From contig JAQGLP010000109.1 of the NCBI GenBank assembly GCA_028292835.1, positions 1 to 48,334 on the forward strand: a DNA stretch of 48,334 bases, in the 5' to 3' direction. Shown one piece after another: positions 39,038-45,791 of the stretch (within the stretch, counting starts at the first letter, position 1; each line of letters begins with the position of its first letter). The DNA is from Variovorax sp. (GTDB lineage: Bacteria > Pseudomonadota > Gammaproteobacteria > Burkholderiales > Burkholderiaceae_C). The notes beneath the pieces are model-generated. The model was not told where the DNA came from. It made no database searches and saw nothing but the letters and a program-made list of their open reading frames with translations. The translations under genes and the position numbers were made by a program.

Positions 39038-39574
39038 TCAGAGCTCCAGCGTCACCACGGCGCCGCCCTCGCGCGCCTTCTTCAGGATCGCGCTGGCGAG
39101 CTGCATCGCATGTTGCGGCGGCAGGCCAATCCACGCCGTGGGCTTGCCGAAGTCGATGCGCACCATGCTGCCCGTCGGCGCATCGGCCAGGCTCACCGCC
39201 AGCGTCAGCGCACCGTCGTCATTGACGTTGGCGCGGCCCTGTGGGAAGGTGCCGTCGATCTTCTCTTGCGCGAGCAGCGCAATTTCCGCCGGCGTGAGCG
39301 CACGGTTGCCTGCCTCGAACACTTCCGCGGGCACCCAGCTGGTGTAGCCGTCGGTCTCGAGGCGAATGAAGTAGCCGCCAACCGGTGTCTTCCTCGTCTT
39401 CGGCACGCGCTTGTCCAGCCACTCTTGATCCACCTCGGCGACCTTGCTCATCTTCCCGGGTATCGCCAGCACCAGGTAGACGGCGCCCGAGTCGTACTCC
39501 ACGTCGGTGATCTTTGCCGCGCGCACCAGCTTGTGCGACCGATACAGAGGCAGTTCGCTGTCATTGAAGTTCAT
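39038..39574 (-). CDS. Hypothetical early phage protein, paralogue of the downstream gene
   Basis: A 178-residue protein starting MNFNDSELPLYRSHKLVRAAKI. Residues ~1-90 form a beta-rich domain with 'LVLAIPGKMSKVAEVDQEWLDKR' and 'GGYFIRLETDGYTSWVPAEVFEAG', a common phage early-protein module. The C-terminal ~55 residues ('VRIDFGKPTAWIGLPPQHAMQLASAILKKA') align well with the next gene's product ('VAIDFGEPCDLISFPPDLAVHLAQLIVKNA'), indicating duplication. No catalytic site recognised. It lies just downstream of the recombination genes. Confidence 0.65.
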   Translation of the reverse strand: MNFNDSELPLYRSHKLVRAAKITDVEYDSGAVYLVLAIPGKMSKVAEVDQEWLDKRVPKTRKTPVGGYFIRLETDGYTSWVPAEVFEAGNRALTPAEIALLAQEKIDGTFPQGRANVNDDGALTLAVSLADAPTGSMVRIDFGKPTAWIGLPPQHAMQLASAILKKAREGGAVVTLEL

Positions 39575-39583
39575 GCGGTTCTT

Positions 39584-39835
39584 TCAGTTGATGGTCTGCT
39601 GGGCCTGCACGGGCAGCTCCACGAAGGGGCCGGTGTAGCCCGCCAGGCGTGCGTTCTTGACGATCAGCTGCGCCAAGTGCACGGCGAGATCCGGCGGGAA
39701 GCTGATGAGGTCGCAGGGCTCGCCGAAGTCGATGGCGACCTGCGCGGTTTCACCGACGGTCAGCACGCCTACGGCCAGTTCGTGCTCCGGCGCGTCCGGA
39801 TCCAGCTCCGGCGGGGTGGTGATCGGTTGCGGCAT
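39584..39835 (-). CDS. Small hypothetical phage protein
   Basis: An 83-residue protein starting MPQPITTPPELDPDAPEHEL in an ATGA overlap with the upstream exonuclease gene. After an acidic, Pro-rich start it has one compact alpha/beta unit ('VAIDFGEPCDLISFPPDLAVHLAQLIVKNARLAG') that repeats the C-terminal module of the following gene. Translational coupling to the exonuclease suggests joint expression with the recombination pair. Function unknown. Confidence 0.6.
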   Translation of the reverse strand: MPQPITTPPELDPDAPEHELAVGVLTVGETAQVAIDFGEPCDLISFPPDLAVHLAQLIVKNARLAGYTGPFVELPVQAQQTIN

Positions 39836-41769
39836 CACGCGGCCGCCCCTTGCAGTGCGAGGGCCAGCACCTTGCCGCAATGGCGCTGGAGGGCCTCGAC
39901 CATTGCCGGGAAGTCTTCTTCCCGATACAGCTTGGCGCCCTTTTCGGTGCTCACCACCGGGAAGCCGAGCACGATCAGGCCTTCGGCGGTCAGCTGGATC
40001 GGCGACACGCGGGCGTTGATTTCCCCCAGCTTGAGCGTCGCCGGGCCGCGGGCGGGCTGGCGGATCGGCTGCACGTTGGCCGCGGGCACGTGCTGCACCA
40101 CGGGGCCCTGCGGCGTCATGGTGGTGGACGTCATGCCCGTGCCAGTGCCCAGCTGGTCGCGCATCGCCGCTTCGGTTGCCGCCTGCGCCCCGGGCAGCGA
40201 CGCCAGGTGCTGCACCGCGTGCGCGACCTCTTGCTGGTGGCGCTGCGCTGCCTGCGCCTCGGCGTCCCGCGCATCCTGCTCGCGTTGCAGCCGTGCTGCT
40301 TCCTCGCGCTGGCGCTTCTCTTCGGCCTCGCGCAGGATCCGCTCCTGTTCGGCCTTGTGGTCCGCAACGCGCAGGCGCACCGTGTTGCGCAGATCCTCGG
40401 TGTCCTTCCAGATGAGGGTGCGCCAGTCGGCGAACAGCGCCTTGTGCTCCTTCGCGTCGACCTTGATCACGTTGATGTTGGCCGCGAACAAGTCGCCCAG
40501 GGCGCTGCTGGCGATCTTCACCCGCGCCAGCTCCTGGTCCAGCGCGTCCTGCATGTTCTTGAAGCTCTTTTTGTTGAAGACGCACTTGCCCCAGTTCGCT
40601 TCGATCCTCGCGTGCGACAGCTCCGGCATCAGCGGTTGCGCGGGCGGTTGGTCCAGCATCGCCACCAGCTTCTGCTCGATTCCGCGGACCCACTCCACGG
40701 CCTTGCCCTTCGCGAGCTCGATCAACTCGGTCTTCCGAGTCTCCTTGCGGGCCTTGATCGCGTTGGTGAACGCGATGCGGGTCTTGTCGAGCTCCTGCTC
40801 GATGCGCTCCAAGGTGCCCACAGCGGTGTTGACGTCGCCCGTGGCGGACATGAGCTGCGCGCGCACGCCCTGCAGCGCGAGCTTGCTGGTCTCGCACCAC
40901 TTGGCGGCCGCGTCGGCGTCCTCGAAGTCCTGGTCGGTTTCCAGCTTGTGCTCGCGCACGCTCTTGATGAACGCCAGCGCCGCCTCTTCCCACTCCTTGA
41001 TGTTCGACTCCAGCACCAGCTGGCCCGTCGCCTGCGCGAAGATGGCCGGGAGCTGGTCGGGCCGGCGCCCCACGGCCGCTGGCTTTTCGATGACCTCCAC
41101 CGGGGTGTACGCTGCATAGTCGTGCTCCCACTGGATCCAACCCGCAACCAGCCTTGCGCGCAGTTCGGGATCCGGCTTGTACCAGCAGTGCCTGGCATCC
41201 TTGAGAGTGCCGTCCGGGTTCCAAGCGCTCGCCGTGAACAGGCACTCCTCGGCCTCGCCGTTGGCCATGAACTGCTGTTCCATCTGCTCCAGGTACCGTG
41301 CCGGCAGGTCGGCGGCGTTGTTCAGGTGGGCGCCGGCTTCGCCGGGGTAGGGCAGTGCCGCCGCCAGTTCGGCGTTCAGCTGCTTGTGTTCCCAGTTGCG
41401 CTTACGGGCGATGGTGGAGCCGTCCAGCGAGGCGCTGATCGGCCGGCGGATGCCATGCTGGCTCCAGTCGCGCGAGAGCACCAGCGGGTACAGGTCTTCG
41501 CCCATCAGGGCCTCTGCCAGCGTGCGGCCGTGCTCCTCGAACAGGTGCCCCTTGTCGTAGATGCCCTGCTTGAAGGAACTCACGTCTGGAGAGAACCCGA
41601 CGTACATCGAGTGCAGCAGATCGTTGCGCGAACGGTGCGGGTCGTCGCCCATCATGGCCGCGGCGTCGCTGGCGTTGTTGCACCCGAACCGGTGCTGATG
41701 CCAGGCGCGCGAGCCTTGCTGGAGCGTGTGCTGGACGGCCTGGGCCTTGACGGTGAGTAGCGTTTTCAA
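39835..41769 (-). CDS. YqaJ-type phage exonuclease (recombination) with long C-terminal extension
   Basis: A 644-residue protein. The N-terminal ~210 residues are a YqaJ/lambda-exonuclease-like nuclease: 'GSRAWHQHRFGCNNASDAAAMMG', 'KGHLFEEHGR' (E78/E79), 'SASLDGST' with D116 and 'WEHKQL' with E127 and K129 form the D-(E-x-K) metal site. Residues ~210-520 are helical with heptad character and a long Glu/Arg/Gln coiled coil ('AEEKRQREEAARLQREQDARD'). The ~100 C-terminal residues are a compact domain seen in other phage early proteins. It degrades 5' strands of duplex ends to give single strands for the RecT-like partner encoded just upstream (4-base overlap). YqaJ-RecT pairs are a standard phage recombination module. 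Confidence 0.85.
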   Translation of the reverse strand: MKTLLTVKAQAVQHTLQQGSRAWHQHRFGCNNASDAAAMMGDDPHRSRNDLLHSMYVGFSPDVSSFKQGIYDKGHLFEEHGRTLAEALMGEDLYPLVLSRDWSQHGIRRPISASLDGSTIARKRNWEHKQLNAELAAALPYPGEAGAHLNNAADLPARYLEQMEQQFMANGEAEECLFTASAWNPDGTLKDARHCWYKPDPELRARLVAGWIQWEHDYAAYTPVEVIEKPAAVGRRPDQLPAIFAQATGQLVLESNIKEWEEAALAFIKSVREHKLETDQDFEDADAAAKWCETSKLALQGVRAQLMSATGDVNTAVGTLERIEQELDKTRIAFTNAIKARKETRKTELIELAKGKAVEWVRGIEQKLVAMLDQPPAQPLMPELSHARIEANWGKCVFNKKSFKNMQDALDQELARVKIASSALGDLFAANINVIKVDAKEHKALFADWRTLIWKDTEDLRNTVRLRVADHKAEQERILREAEEKRQREEAARLQREQDARDAEAQAAQRHQQEVAHAVQHLASLPGAQAATEAAMRDQLGTGTGMTSTTMTPQGPVVQHVPAANVQPIRQPARGPATLKLGEINARVSPIQLTAEGLIVLGFPVVSTEKGAKLYREEDFPAMVEALQRHCGKVLALALQGAAA

Positions 41770-42878
41770 TTGGAGGCTCCTTCGGTGGGTTGCGCCCAGC
41801 TGGCGATTTCGGTTTTCTGTTCGAGGGACACGGAGTTGCGCGTTTCCAGCGCGGTGATGAGGTCGTTCACCTTCGCGCCGCTGGCAATCGCGTTGCGCAG
41901 CTGCGGCTCCTTCGCCTTGAGGGCATCGGAGGTGAGGGCGGGTTTGGCGGGCCGCTCGTCCTCGTCGGCGTGCTGTTGCTGCTGCTGCTGTTCCCCAGCG
42001 TGCTGCTGGCTTCCGCCTGCTTCGACGTAGTCGCCGCCATCCATCACCGGCTCGATGTAGTCGATCGGCGCATGTTCGAGCGCCGGGACAGCGTTGCGCG
42101 CCGCGACGTCGGCCACACTGCTAGGCGTGCCGGAAAAGCCCAGCGCCTCGTTGTCCGACTGTTCGATCTTGTTGAAGTGATCGTGCCGCGGCAGCTGCTT
42201 GGCCCCCCGCTTGATGACCGATTTGATGGCCTGCTGGTCGTACCACTTCTTCCAGGGGCCGCTCGCCGACTCGCCGGCTTTGCTTGCCGCGCGCACCTTT
42301 TCAATGTCACGCCGAGGCATGACTTCCCGCTTGATCTGGCCGTTCTTCAACTTCACGACCATGTACGCGGCGATCACCGGGCCGGCGTCGTCCTCCATGG
42401 TCGGCTCGTGCTCCAGCCGCGGGTTGTCGCCACGCACGAACTTGAAGTGGTCGTTCCGGAAGACGGCCGCGGCGTCCACCATGTCGACGTCGGGGTGCTC
42501 GTACAGCGCCTTGACCAGGCCGCCCACCATGGGCTGGTATGACACCAGCTTGATCCAGTGTTCCCGGCCGGTGGCGCGGTCCTTCACCTTCGTGCTGTAG
42601 ACGTTCAGGAACGCCTCGCGGCCGTCTGGCATCAGCCCATCCTTCGCCGCCTTCATGCAGCCAGCGATGAAGCTGCGGCGATCGGCCTCCAGCAGTTCCG
42701 GGTTGTCCATCGCGGCCTGCAGCACGACGCTGACGAACTTCTCGACGTTCTGGCGGGATCCGCCAAGCAGCGGCAGGAAGCCCTGTTTGCTGCGTTCGAG
42801 CTGGCCCTTCAGCTGCTCATACCGGTTCGGCTGTGCAGCGCCGCCATTACCGGCTGCGGGCTGGGGATTCGTGGTCAT
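41766..42878 (-). CDS. recT: RecT-family single-strand annealing protein
   Basis: A 370-residue protein. Residues ~20-240 match RecT: 'FVSVVLQAAMDNPELLEADRRSFIAGCMKAAKDGLMPDGREAFLNVY', 'WIKLVSYQPMVGGLVKALYEHPDV', 'GPVIAAYMVVKLKNGQ' and 'KKWYDQQAIKSVIKRGAKQLP'. The start at 42878 gives the normal RecT N-terminus. Upstream in-frame sequence to 43232 is the shadow of another gene. The C-terminal ~100 residues have a Gln-run ('GEQQQQQQHADEDER') and an acidic helical tail, typical of RecT variants. It anneals complementary single strands made by the YqaJ exonuclease, supporting phage recombination and perhaps circularisation. Confidence 0.9.
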   Translation of the reverse strand: MTTNPQPAAGNGGAAQPNRYEQLKGQLERSKQGFLPLLGGSRQNVEKFVSVVLQAAMDNPELLEADRRSFIAGCMKAAKDGLMPDGREAFLNVYSTKVKDRATGREHWIKLVSYQPMVGGLVKALYEHPDVDMVDAAAVFRNDHFKFVRGDNPRLEHEPTMEDDAGPVIAAYMVVKLKNGQIKREVMPRRDIEKVRAASKAGESASGPWKKWYDQQAIKSVIKRGAKQLPRHDHFNKIEQSDNEALGFSGTPSSVADVAARNAVPALEHAPIDYIEPVMDGGDYVEAGGSQQHAGEQQQQQQHADEDERPAKPALTSDALKAKEPQLRNAIASGAKVNDLITALETRNSVSLEQKTEIASWAQPTEGASN

Positions 42879-42886
42879 GGTTTCTT

Positions 42887-43258
42887 TCAGAACAGGTTGT
42901 GGAGGCGCCCGACGGCGCCGGCAATGTAGGCGGCCCCAGCGATCGCCAGGGCCGCGCCGATGGCGCGCCCGAGCCGCCAGTTGTTGCGAGTCACGGCGCC
43001 GAAGTGGCGGCCGCGCCGCGCGGGGCCCTCGATGCCGTAGTCCGGGCGGAACGTCTTGGGCCGGCGCGGCAGTTCGCCCGCCGGAACCTCGCAGGCTTGC
43101 GGCGTGGGGCACTGCCCTTCGCACAGGGACGTGCAGGCCGAACAGTTCGCTGCCTGGCGCGGAGCATCGGCCGGGTGCATAGGAATGCAGCCGTACTTGG
43201 AGCAGTGGGCGACGGTTTCGCACTCGTCGCAAAGGCGGGCGGTCAGAGCATCAGCCAC
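42887..43258 (-). CDS. Cys-rich small membrane protein
   Basis: A 123-residue protein beginning at a GTG. The start is set by a perfect AAGGAGGT five bases upstream and by overlap with the preceding stop. Residues ~8-55 contain eight Cys in C-x-x-C-type pairs ('RLCDECETVAHCSKYGC', 'NCSACTSLCEGQC'), suggesting two zinc sites or disulfides. A basic stretch ('RRPKTF...ARRGRHFG') follows, and the C-terminus is a single hydrophobic segment ('RAIGAALAIAGAAYIAGAVG'). It resembles a membrane-anchored Cys-rich early protein. Function unknown. Confidence 0.6.
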   Translation of the reverse strand: MADALTARLCDECETVAHCSKYGCIPMHPADAPRQAANCSACTSLCEGQCPTPQACEVPAGELPRRPKTFRPDYGIEGPARRGRHFGAVTRNNWRLGRAIGAALAIAGAAYIAGAVGRLHNLF

Positions 43259-43451
43259 GGGATACCTCCTTGTTTTCCACGGGCACTTCGATGCCCAGTT
43301 GCTTGATGCGCGTCTCCAGCGCGCCGTGCGCACGCGAGAGGGCGAAGTAGGTGTCCTTGGGCAGCGTCACGCGGTGGGCGCGGTCGTCGTCCAACGCGCG
43401 CTCCATGGCGTTCAGCGCGCCCGCGAGATCGAGCAGCGGGATTCCGGTCAC
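43251..43451 (-). CDS. Small hypothetical early protein
   Basis: A 66-residue, largely helical protein. The GTG start (43451) overlaps the upstream stop (GTGA) and has GGAAAGGA 6 bases away, so it is preferred over an ATG nine codons further out. Sequence such as 'IPLLDLAGALNAMERALDDDRAHRVTLPKDTYFALSRAHGALETRIKQLGI' is amphipathic and charged. Function unknown. Confidence 0.55.
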   Translation of the reverse strand: MTGIPLLDLAGALNAMERALDDDRAHRVTLPKDTYFALSRAHGALETRIKQLGIEVPVENKEVSRG

Positions 43452-43708
43452 AACAGATCCTTTCCGCAGGAGTCGCACCTGCCGGTTTCGAGTTCACTCA
43501 GGGTGGGTTCGGGGTTGCAGCCGCCGCAGACGTCCGTTTCCTCTTCGGGCTCGTCTTCTTCGGGTTCGTCCGGCGCGCAGGGGGAGCCCGGGCCGGTATG
43601 TCCGTGGCACGTGGAGCACCAATGGTTCAGGCGCGCATTGCGGCGGCGCTGTTCGTGCATTTCCTCCAGCACGTCGTATGGGGCGTCTTCGCGGGTGTAC
43701 TGCGCCAT
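43448..43708 (-). CDS. Small Cys-rich, acidic phage protein
   Basis: An 86-residue protein starting MAQYTREDAPYDVLEEMHEQ, overlapping the upstream stop by ATGA. Three C-x-x-C pairs ('WCSTCHGHTG', 'VCGGCNPE', 'RCDSCGKD') surround a strongly acidic stretch (EPEEDEPEEETD). This suggests a zinc-ribbon protein with an acidic linker. One of several such early proteins here. Function unknown. Confidence 0.55.
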   Translation of the reverse strand: MAQYTREDAPYDVLEEMHEQRRRNARLNHWCSTCHGHTGPGSPCAPDEPEEDEPEEETDVCGGCNPEPTLSELETGRCDSCGKDLL

Positions 43709-44019
43709 CACGCGAACCCTCCGAAGTCGCCATCGCGCACGATGGCCACGTCGCCGCGGATCGTGTTCGTGGTCCCTCGCGTGCAGTTGGCGTGATACAG
43801 CTGGGTGGCCAGTTGGTTGACCGGCAGGGCCTTGGGGTGCCCCAGGTCGTCCAGGACCATCACCATGAGCGGCTCGCCCAGGTGGCGCAGGTTCACCGTG
43901 GCCAGGCAGTCCGCACCGATCGCCTTGCAGAACTTCACCAGCGTCATCGGCTTGTCCAGCACTTCGACCGTGCCGTCGGCGCGGATGATCCGGCGCGTGC
44001 GGTCGTTCAGCGCGCTCAC
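43708..44019 (-). CDS. DUF3846-like small phage protein
   Basis: A 103-residue protein. A GTG start (44019) in a GTGA overlap is chosen because upstream in-frame sequence is the Arg/Gly-rich shadow of the next gene. 'CKAIGADCLATVNLRHLGEPLMVMVLDDLGHPKALPVNQLATQLYHANCTRGTTNTIRGDVAIVRDGDFGGF' has the features of the DUF3846-like phage family ('IGAD', 'VNLR', 'LPVN-x-x-A', 'GDV'). These are early phage proteins of unknown biochemical role. Confidence 0.65.
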   Translation of the reverse strand: MSALNDRTRRIIRADGTVEVLDKPMTLVKFCKAIGADCLATVNLRHLGEPLMVMVLDDLGHPKALPVNQLATQLYHANCTRGTTNTIRGDVAIVRDGDFGGFA

Positions 44020-44216
44020 CGGTATTCCCTGCGCTGATCGACCGCGCGCTGCAGGTCGGCCTGCTTGGTGTCGCTGGCCCATGGCGCCAGCTCGAGGTCC
44101 GTTCGCTCCGGGCCGCTCCACTCGCGCGCCAGGTTGCGGTCAGCCTCGGTCAGTGGCTCGATGGCCTCGGGGGTGCGCTTGCGCTCGTACGCTTGGCGCC
44201 GTGCGTTTCGGTTCAT
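44016..44216 (-). CDS. First gene of the leftward early operon, small basic protein
   Basis: A 66-residue charged, helical protein (MNRNARRQAYERKRTPEAIE) with AAAGGAG 8 bases upstream. It is the first reading frame after the leftward promoter, about 20 bases from the predicted transcription start. That position is where other lambdoid phages keep small early regulators such as N. It is Arg-rich at the N-terminus, but no antiterminator box was identified. Function unknown. Confidence 0.55.
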   Translation of the reverse strand: MNRNARRQAYERKRTPEAIEPLTEADRNLAREWSGPERTDLELAPWASDTKQADLQRAVDQRREYR

Positions 44217-44237
44217 CGCCTTGCTCCTTTGGGGATA

Positions 44238-44282
44238 GCAAGACTTTACTCATAACACCGGAGGTGTCAAGCAAAGTTTTGC
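44238..44282 (-). promoter_or_regulatory. Leftward early promoter with two repressor operators
   Basis: On the minus strand: GCAAAACTTTGC (44282-44271), then directly a perfect -35 TTGACA (44270-44265), a 16-base spacer and -10 TAAAGT (44248-44243). The -10 lies inside a second operator-like sequence, GTAAAGTCTTGCTATC (12 of 16 positions equal to the operator at the rightward promoter). One operator touches the -35 and one covers the -10, a classic repressible layout. The spacer also contains a small inverted repeat, ACACC-GGA-GGTGT (44255-44267). It should drive the whole 15-kb leftward operon. Confidence 0.75.
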
Positions 44283-44442
44283 GATGCAGGGCGCAAAGCG
44301 GTTGTCATGGCTCGTTGGGATCAATGGGGGAAATGCCTAGCATTCCCTGTTCTGTCACGGCAGACAGGCTCGGTTCAGCTGGATGTTGCGTATAAATCGG
44401 GCAGGGACGCACCACAGTGACTAGCCACAGCCAAAGAAAGCC
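44283..44442. other. Non-coding divergent control region with TATAAAT box
   Basis: No convincing gene lies here. The sequence contains a TATAAAT (44391-44397) that could be the -10 for the rightward HTH gene, although no good -35 sits at 16-18 bases. It also has two small inverted repeats that could bind a regulator: an imperfect GGGAAATG/CATTCCC pair (about 44328-44346) and CTGTC/GACAG (44352-44367). Confidence 0.4.
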
Positions 44443-44787
44443 ATGCCAGACAGTCGCTTCGAACGAGGGGGGCGGCTGCGTGCCGCCCGAAATGCAGCAG
44501 GCCTGACGCAAAAGGATATGGCTTCGATCCTGGGGTGTTCGCGCCAGCTGGTGGGGGTGCTGGAGAACGGGGGGAAGCTCAGCGCCGACCACTTGAAGCT
44601 GTGGTGCGCTGCGTGCGGCTGCAGCTCCGAGACGATCCTGTTCGGTTCGCCGGATGCGACCTCAGCAAGCGAGGGCGTGGCGCAGCAGTTCGCCCTGCTC
44701 GAGCCGGTGCTGCGCGCCCGCCTGTGGATGCTCTACCAGGTGTTCGTCAGGCGCGGCGTGCCTGACCGGACGGAGACGCCCCCCTAA
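44443..44787 (+). CDS. XRE-type helix-turn-helix regulator
   Basis: A 114-residue protein (MPDSRFERGGRLRAARNAAG). Residues ~10-60 are a Cro/CI-type HTH: 'GRLRAARNAAGLTQKDMASILGCSRQLVGVLENGGKLSADHLKLWC', with Q19 and recognition helix 'SRQLVGVLE'. The C-terminal half is helical with no catalytic site. It points rightward, convergent with and overlapping the end of the small membrane gene. It is a second phage regulator besides the main repressor, perhaps controlling the leftward region or acting as an anti-repressor partner. The target is unknown. Confidence 0.7.
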   Translation: MPDSRFERGGRLRAARNAAGLTQKDMASILGCSRQLVGVLENGGKLSADHLKLWCAACGCSSETILFGSPDATSASEGVAQQFALLEPVLRARLWMLYQVFVRRGVPDRTETPP

Positions 44788-44957
44788 GCCAGCAGCAGGA
44801 TGGCGCTGTAGAGCGCCACCAGGCCGGCCCAGAAGAGGTGCCGGCGCTGGCGCACCAGCTTGGGTGCCAGGATGGGCAGCGGCCGCAGGATCACGTCCAG
44901 CGCGACGCCGGCCACAAGCAAGAACCCGAGCACGGCCGCGGGTGAGATTTCATCCAT
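44784..44957 (-). CDS. Two-span small membrane protein next to the repressor
   Basis: A 57-residue protein beginning MDEISPAAVLGFLLVAGVAL. Two hydrophobic segments (about residues 7-30 and 42-57) are separated by a basic loop ('PKLVRQRRH'), as in small inner-membrane proteins. It overlaps the repressor stop by 8 bases and should be made from the repressor transcript, so it is probably expressed in lysogens. Small membrane proteins at this location often block superinfection. That role is inferred from context only. Its 3' end overlaps the convergent HTH gene by 4 bases. Confidence 0.55.
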   Translation of the reverse strand: MDEISPAAVLGFLLVAGVALDVILRPLPILAPKLVRQRRHLFWAGLVALYSAILLLA

Positions 44958-45345
44958 GGTAGGGCTGGGGTGTTGTCATGGGTTCCGCCTCCCCGTCACG
45001 TTCCTGCTCGTCTTCACGCGGCAGATCCTTTGCAAGCTGTCGCAGGCGATCGAATGACTGCTCGAACTGGCGATACAGCTCGCGCTCGCTCGGCGTGATC
45101 GGGCGGAGCAACTCCCACGTCTCCACGCCCAGCCCCTCCGCGATCTTATCGACCTCCGTCAGCTTCGCCGAAGGGGCCTTGCCGCTGATGCTTTCGGTTG
45201 CACGCAGGGATGGCTTCAAGTAGTTGCCGATGGTGCGCTGCGCGAGCCCGACCTTCTTGGCCAGGGATGCCTGCGTGTAACGCTTTCTGCGCATGAAGTA
45301 GGCCAGGTTGGTGGCCAGCACCTCATTGATGGGCAGTTTTGCCAT
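44950..45345 (-). CDS. Lysogeny repressor (CI-like, XRE HTH)
   Basis: A 131-residue protein starting MAKLPINEVLATNLAYFMRR; an in-frame ATG eight codons earlier (45369) is possible, and neither has a strong ribosome binding site. Residues ~10-75 form an XRE helix-turn-helix: 'NLAYFMRRKRYTQASLAKKVGLAQRTIGNYLKPSLR', then 'LTEVDKIAEGLGVETWELLRP'. The C-terminal third is charged and helical ('SERELYRQFEQSFDRLRQLAKDL') and may dimerise. There is no LexA-type Ser/Lys autocleavage domain, so induction must work differently from lambda. It is divergent from the Cro-like gene with operators in between. Confidence 0.75.
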   Translation of the reverse strand: MAKLPINEVLATNLAYFMRRKRYTQASLAKKVGLAQRTIGNYLKPSLRATESISGKAPSAKLTEVDKIAEGLGVETWELLRPITPSERELYRQFEQSFDRLRQLAKDLPREDEQERDGEAEPMTTPQPYHG

Positions 45346-45394
45346 GCGACGCAGTGTGTCCGCCGGCATTAGCAAAGGGGTGCTCGCAATAATG

Positions 45395-45423
45395 TTGCCG
45401 CTAGCGCAAAACTTTGCTATCGT
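45395..45423 (+). promoter_or_regulatory. Rightward early promoter with embedded operator
   Basis: TTGCCG (45395-45400), a 17-base spacer and TATCGT (45418-45423) fit a sigma-70 promoter with 4 of 6 matches in each box. The spacer contains the palindrome-like GCAAAACTTTGC (45406-45417), the exact reverse complement of the leftward copy at 44271-44282. A half-site TAGCAAAG (45370-45377) lies upstream toward the repressor gene. Repressor binding here would block transcription of the Cro-like gene. The predicted start of transcription is only one or two bases from its ATG. Confidence 0.65.
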
Positions 45424-45431
45424 GGGCGCCA

Positions 45432-45734
45432 ATGTCACTTGCCCCCCACTCCATTCCAGGCGCGCAGAAGTCGGACCTTGACGCGCAAGTCCTGGCTCTT
45501 CTGATCGCACGCAAAGGCGACTGGAAGCGCATCGCCGAAGAGTCCGACACGGTGAGCTATTCGTGGATCTCCAAGTTCGCGAACGGGCACATCCCCAACG
45601 CCGGGGTCGACACGTTGCGCAAGTTGCGCGACTGGCTGGAAGTGCACCCGGTCGAGTCTCCCTCCGCGCCCGCCGCCGACGACAGCCGCGGCGATTCCTC
45701 CTCCGTGGGCGCGGGTTCTGTGCCGCCGGGCTGA
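45432..45734 (+). CDS. Cro-like small DNA-binding protein
   Basis: A 100-residue protein starting MSLAPHSIPGAQKSDLDAQV. Residues ~20-65 ('VLALLIARKGDWKRIAEESDTVSYSWISKFANGHIPNAGVDTLRKLRDWLE') form an HTH with the recognition helix around 'SYSWISKFANG'. The C-terminus is a Ser/Pro/Gly tail. It is divergent from the repressor and first on the rightward transcript, so Cro is the natural role. A strong terminator overlaps its stop. There is no ribosome binding site before the ATG and the predicted message begins almost at the ATG, suggesting leaderless translation. Confidence 0.7.
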   Translation: MSLAPHSIPGAQKSDLDAQVLALLIARKGDWKRIAEESDTVSYSWISKFANGHIPNAGVDTLRKLRDWLEVHPVESPSAPAADDSRGDSSSVGAGSVPPG

Positions 45735-45752
45735 GTCCCGGCGGTTTTTTTT
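45723..45752 (+). terminator. Strong Rho-independent terminator after the Cro-like gene
   Basis: CCGCCGGG (45723-45730) pairs perfectly with CCCGGCGG (45737-45744) across a six-base loop and is followed by eight T residues (45745-45752). The hairpin includes the Cro-like gene's stop codon. It lies between the first rightward gene and the replication genes, so it would separate immediate-early from delayed-early transcription unless read through. Confidence 0.9.
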
Positions 45753-45791
45753 CCCCAAAGACAAAACAACGGCCCCGGCAGGAGAACGAAC

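Noticed and set aside
39850..41760. A 636-codon plus-strand open frame opposite the exonuclease gene
   Set aside because: Antisense shadow; the minus strand carries the nuclease motifs and normal codon use.
44305..44592. A 95-codon minus-strand frame opposite the HTH gene
   Set aside because: No ribosome binding site, and it opposes a gene with a clear HTH. Composition is shadow-like.
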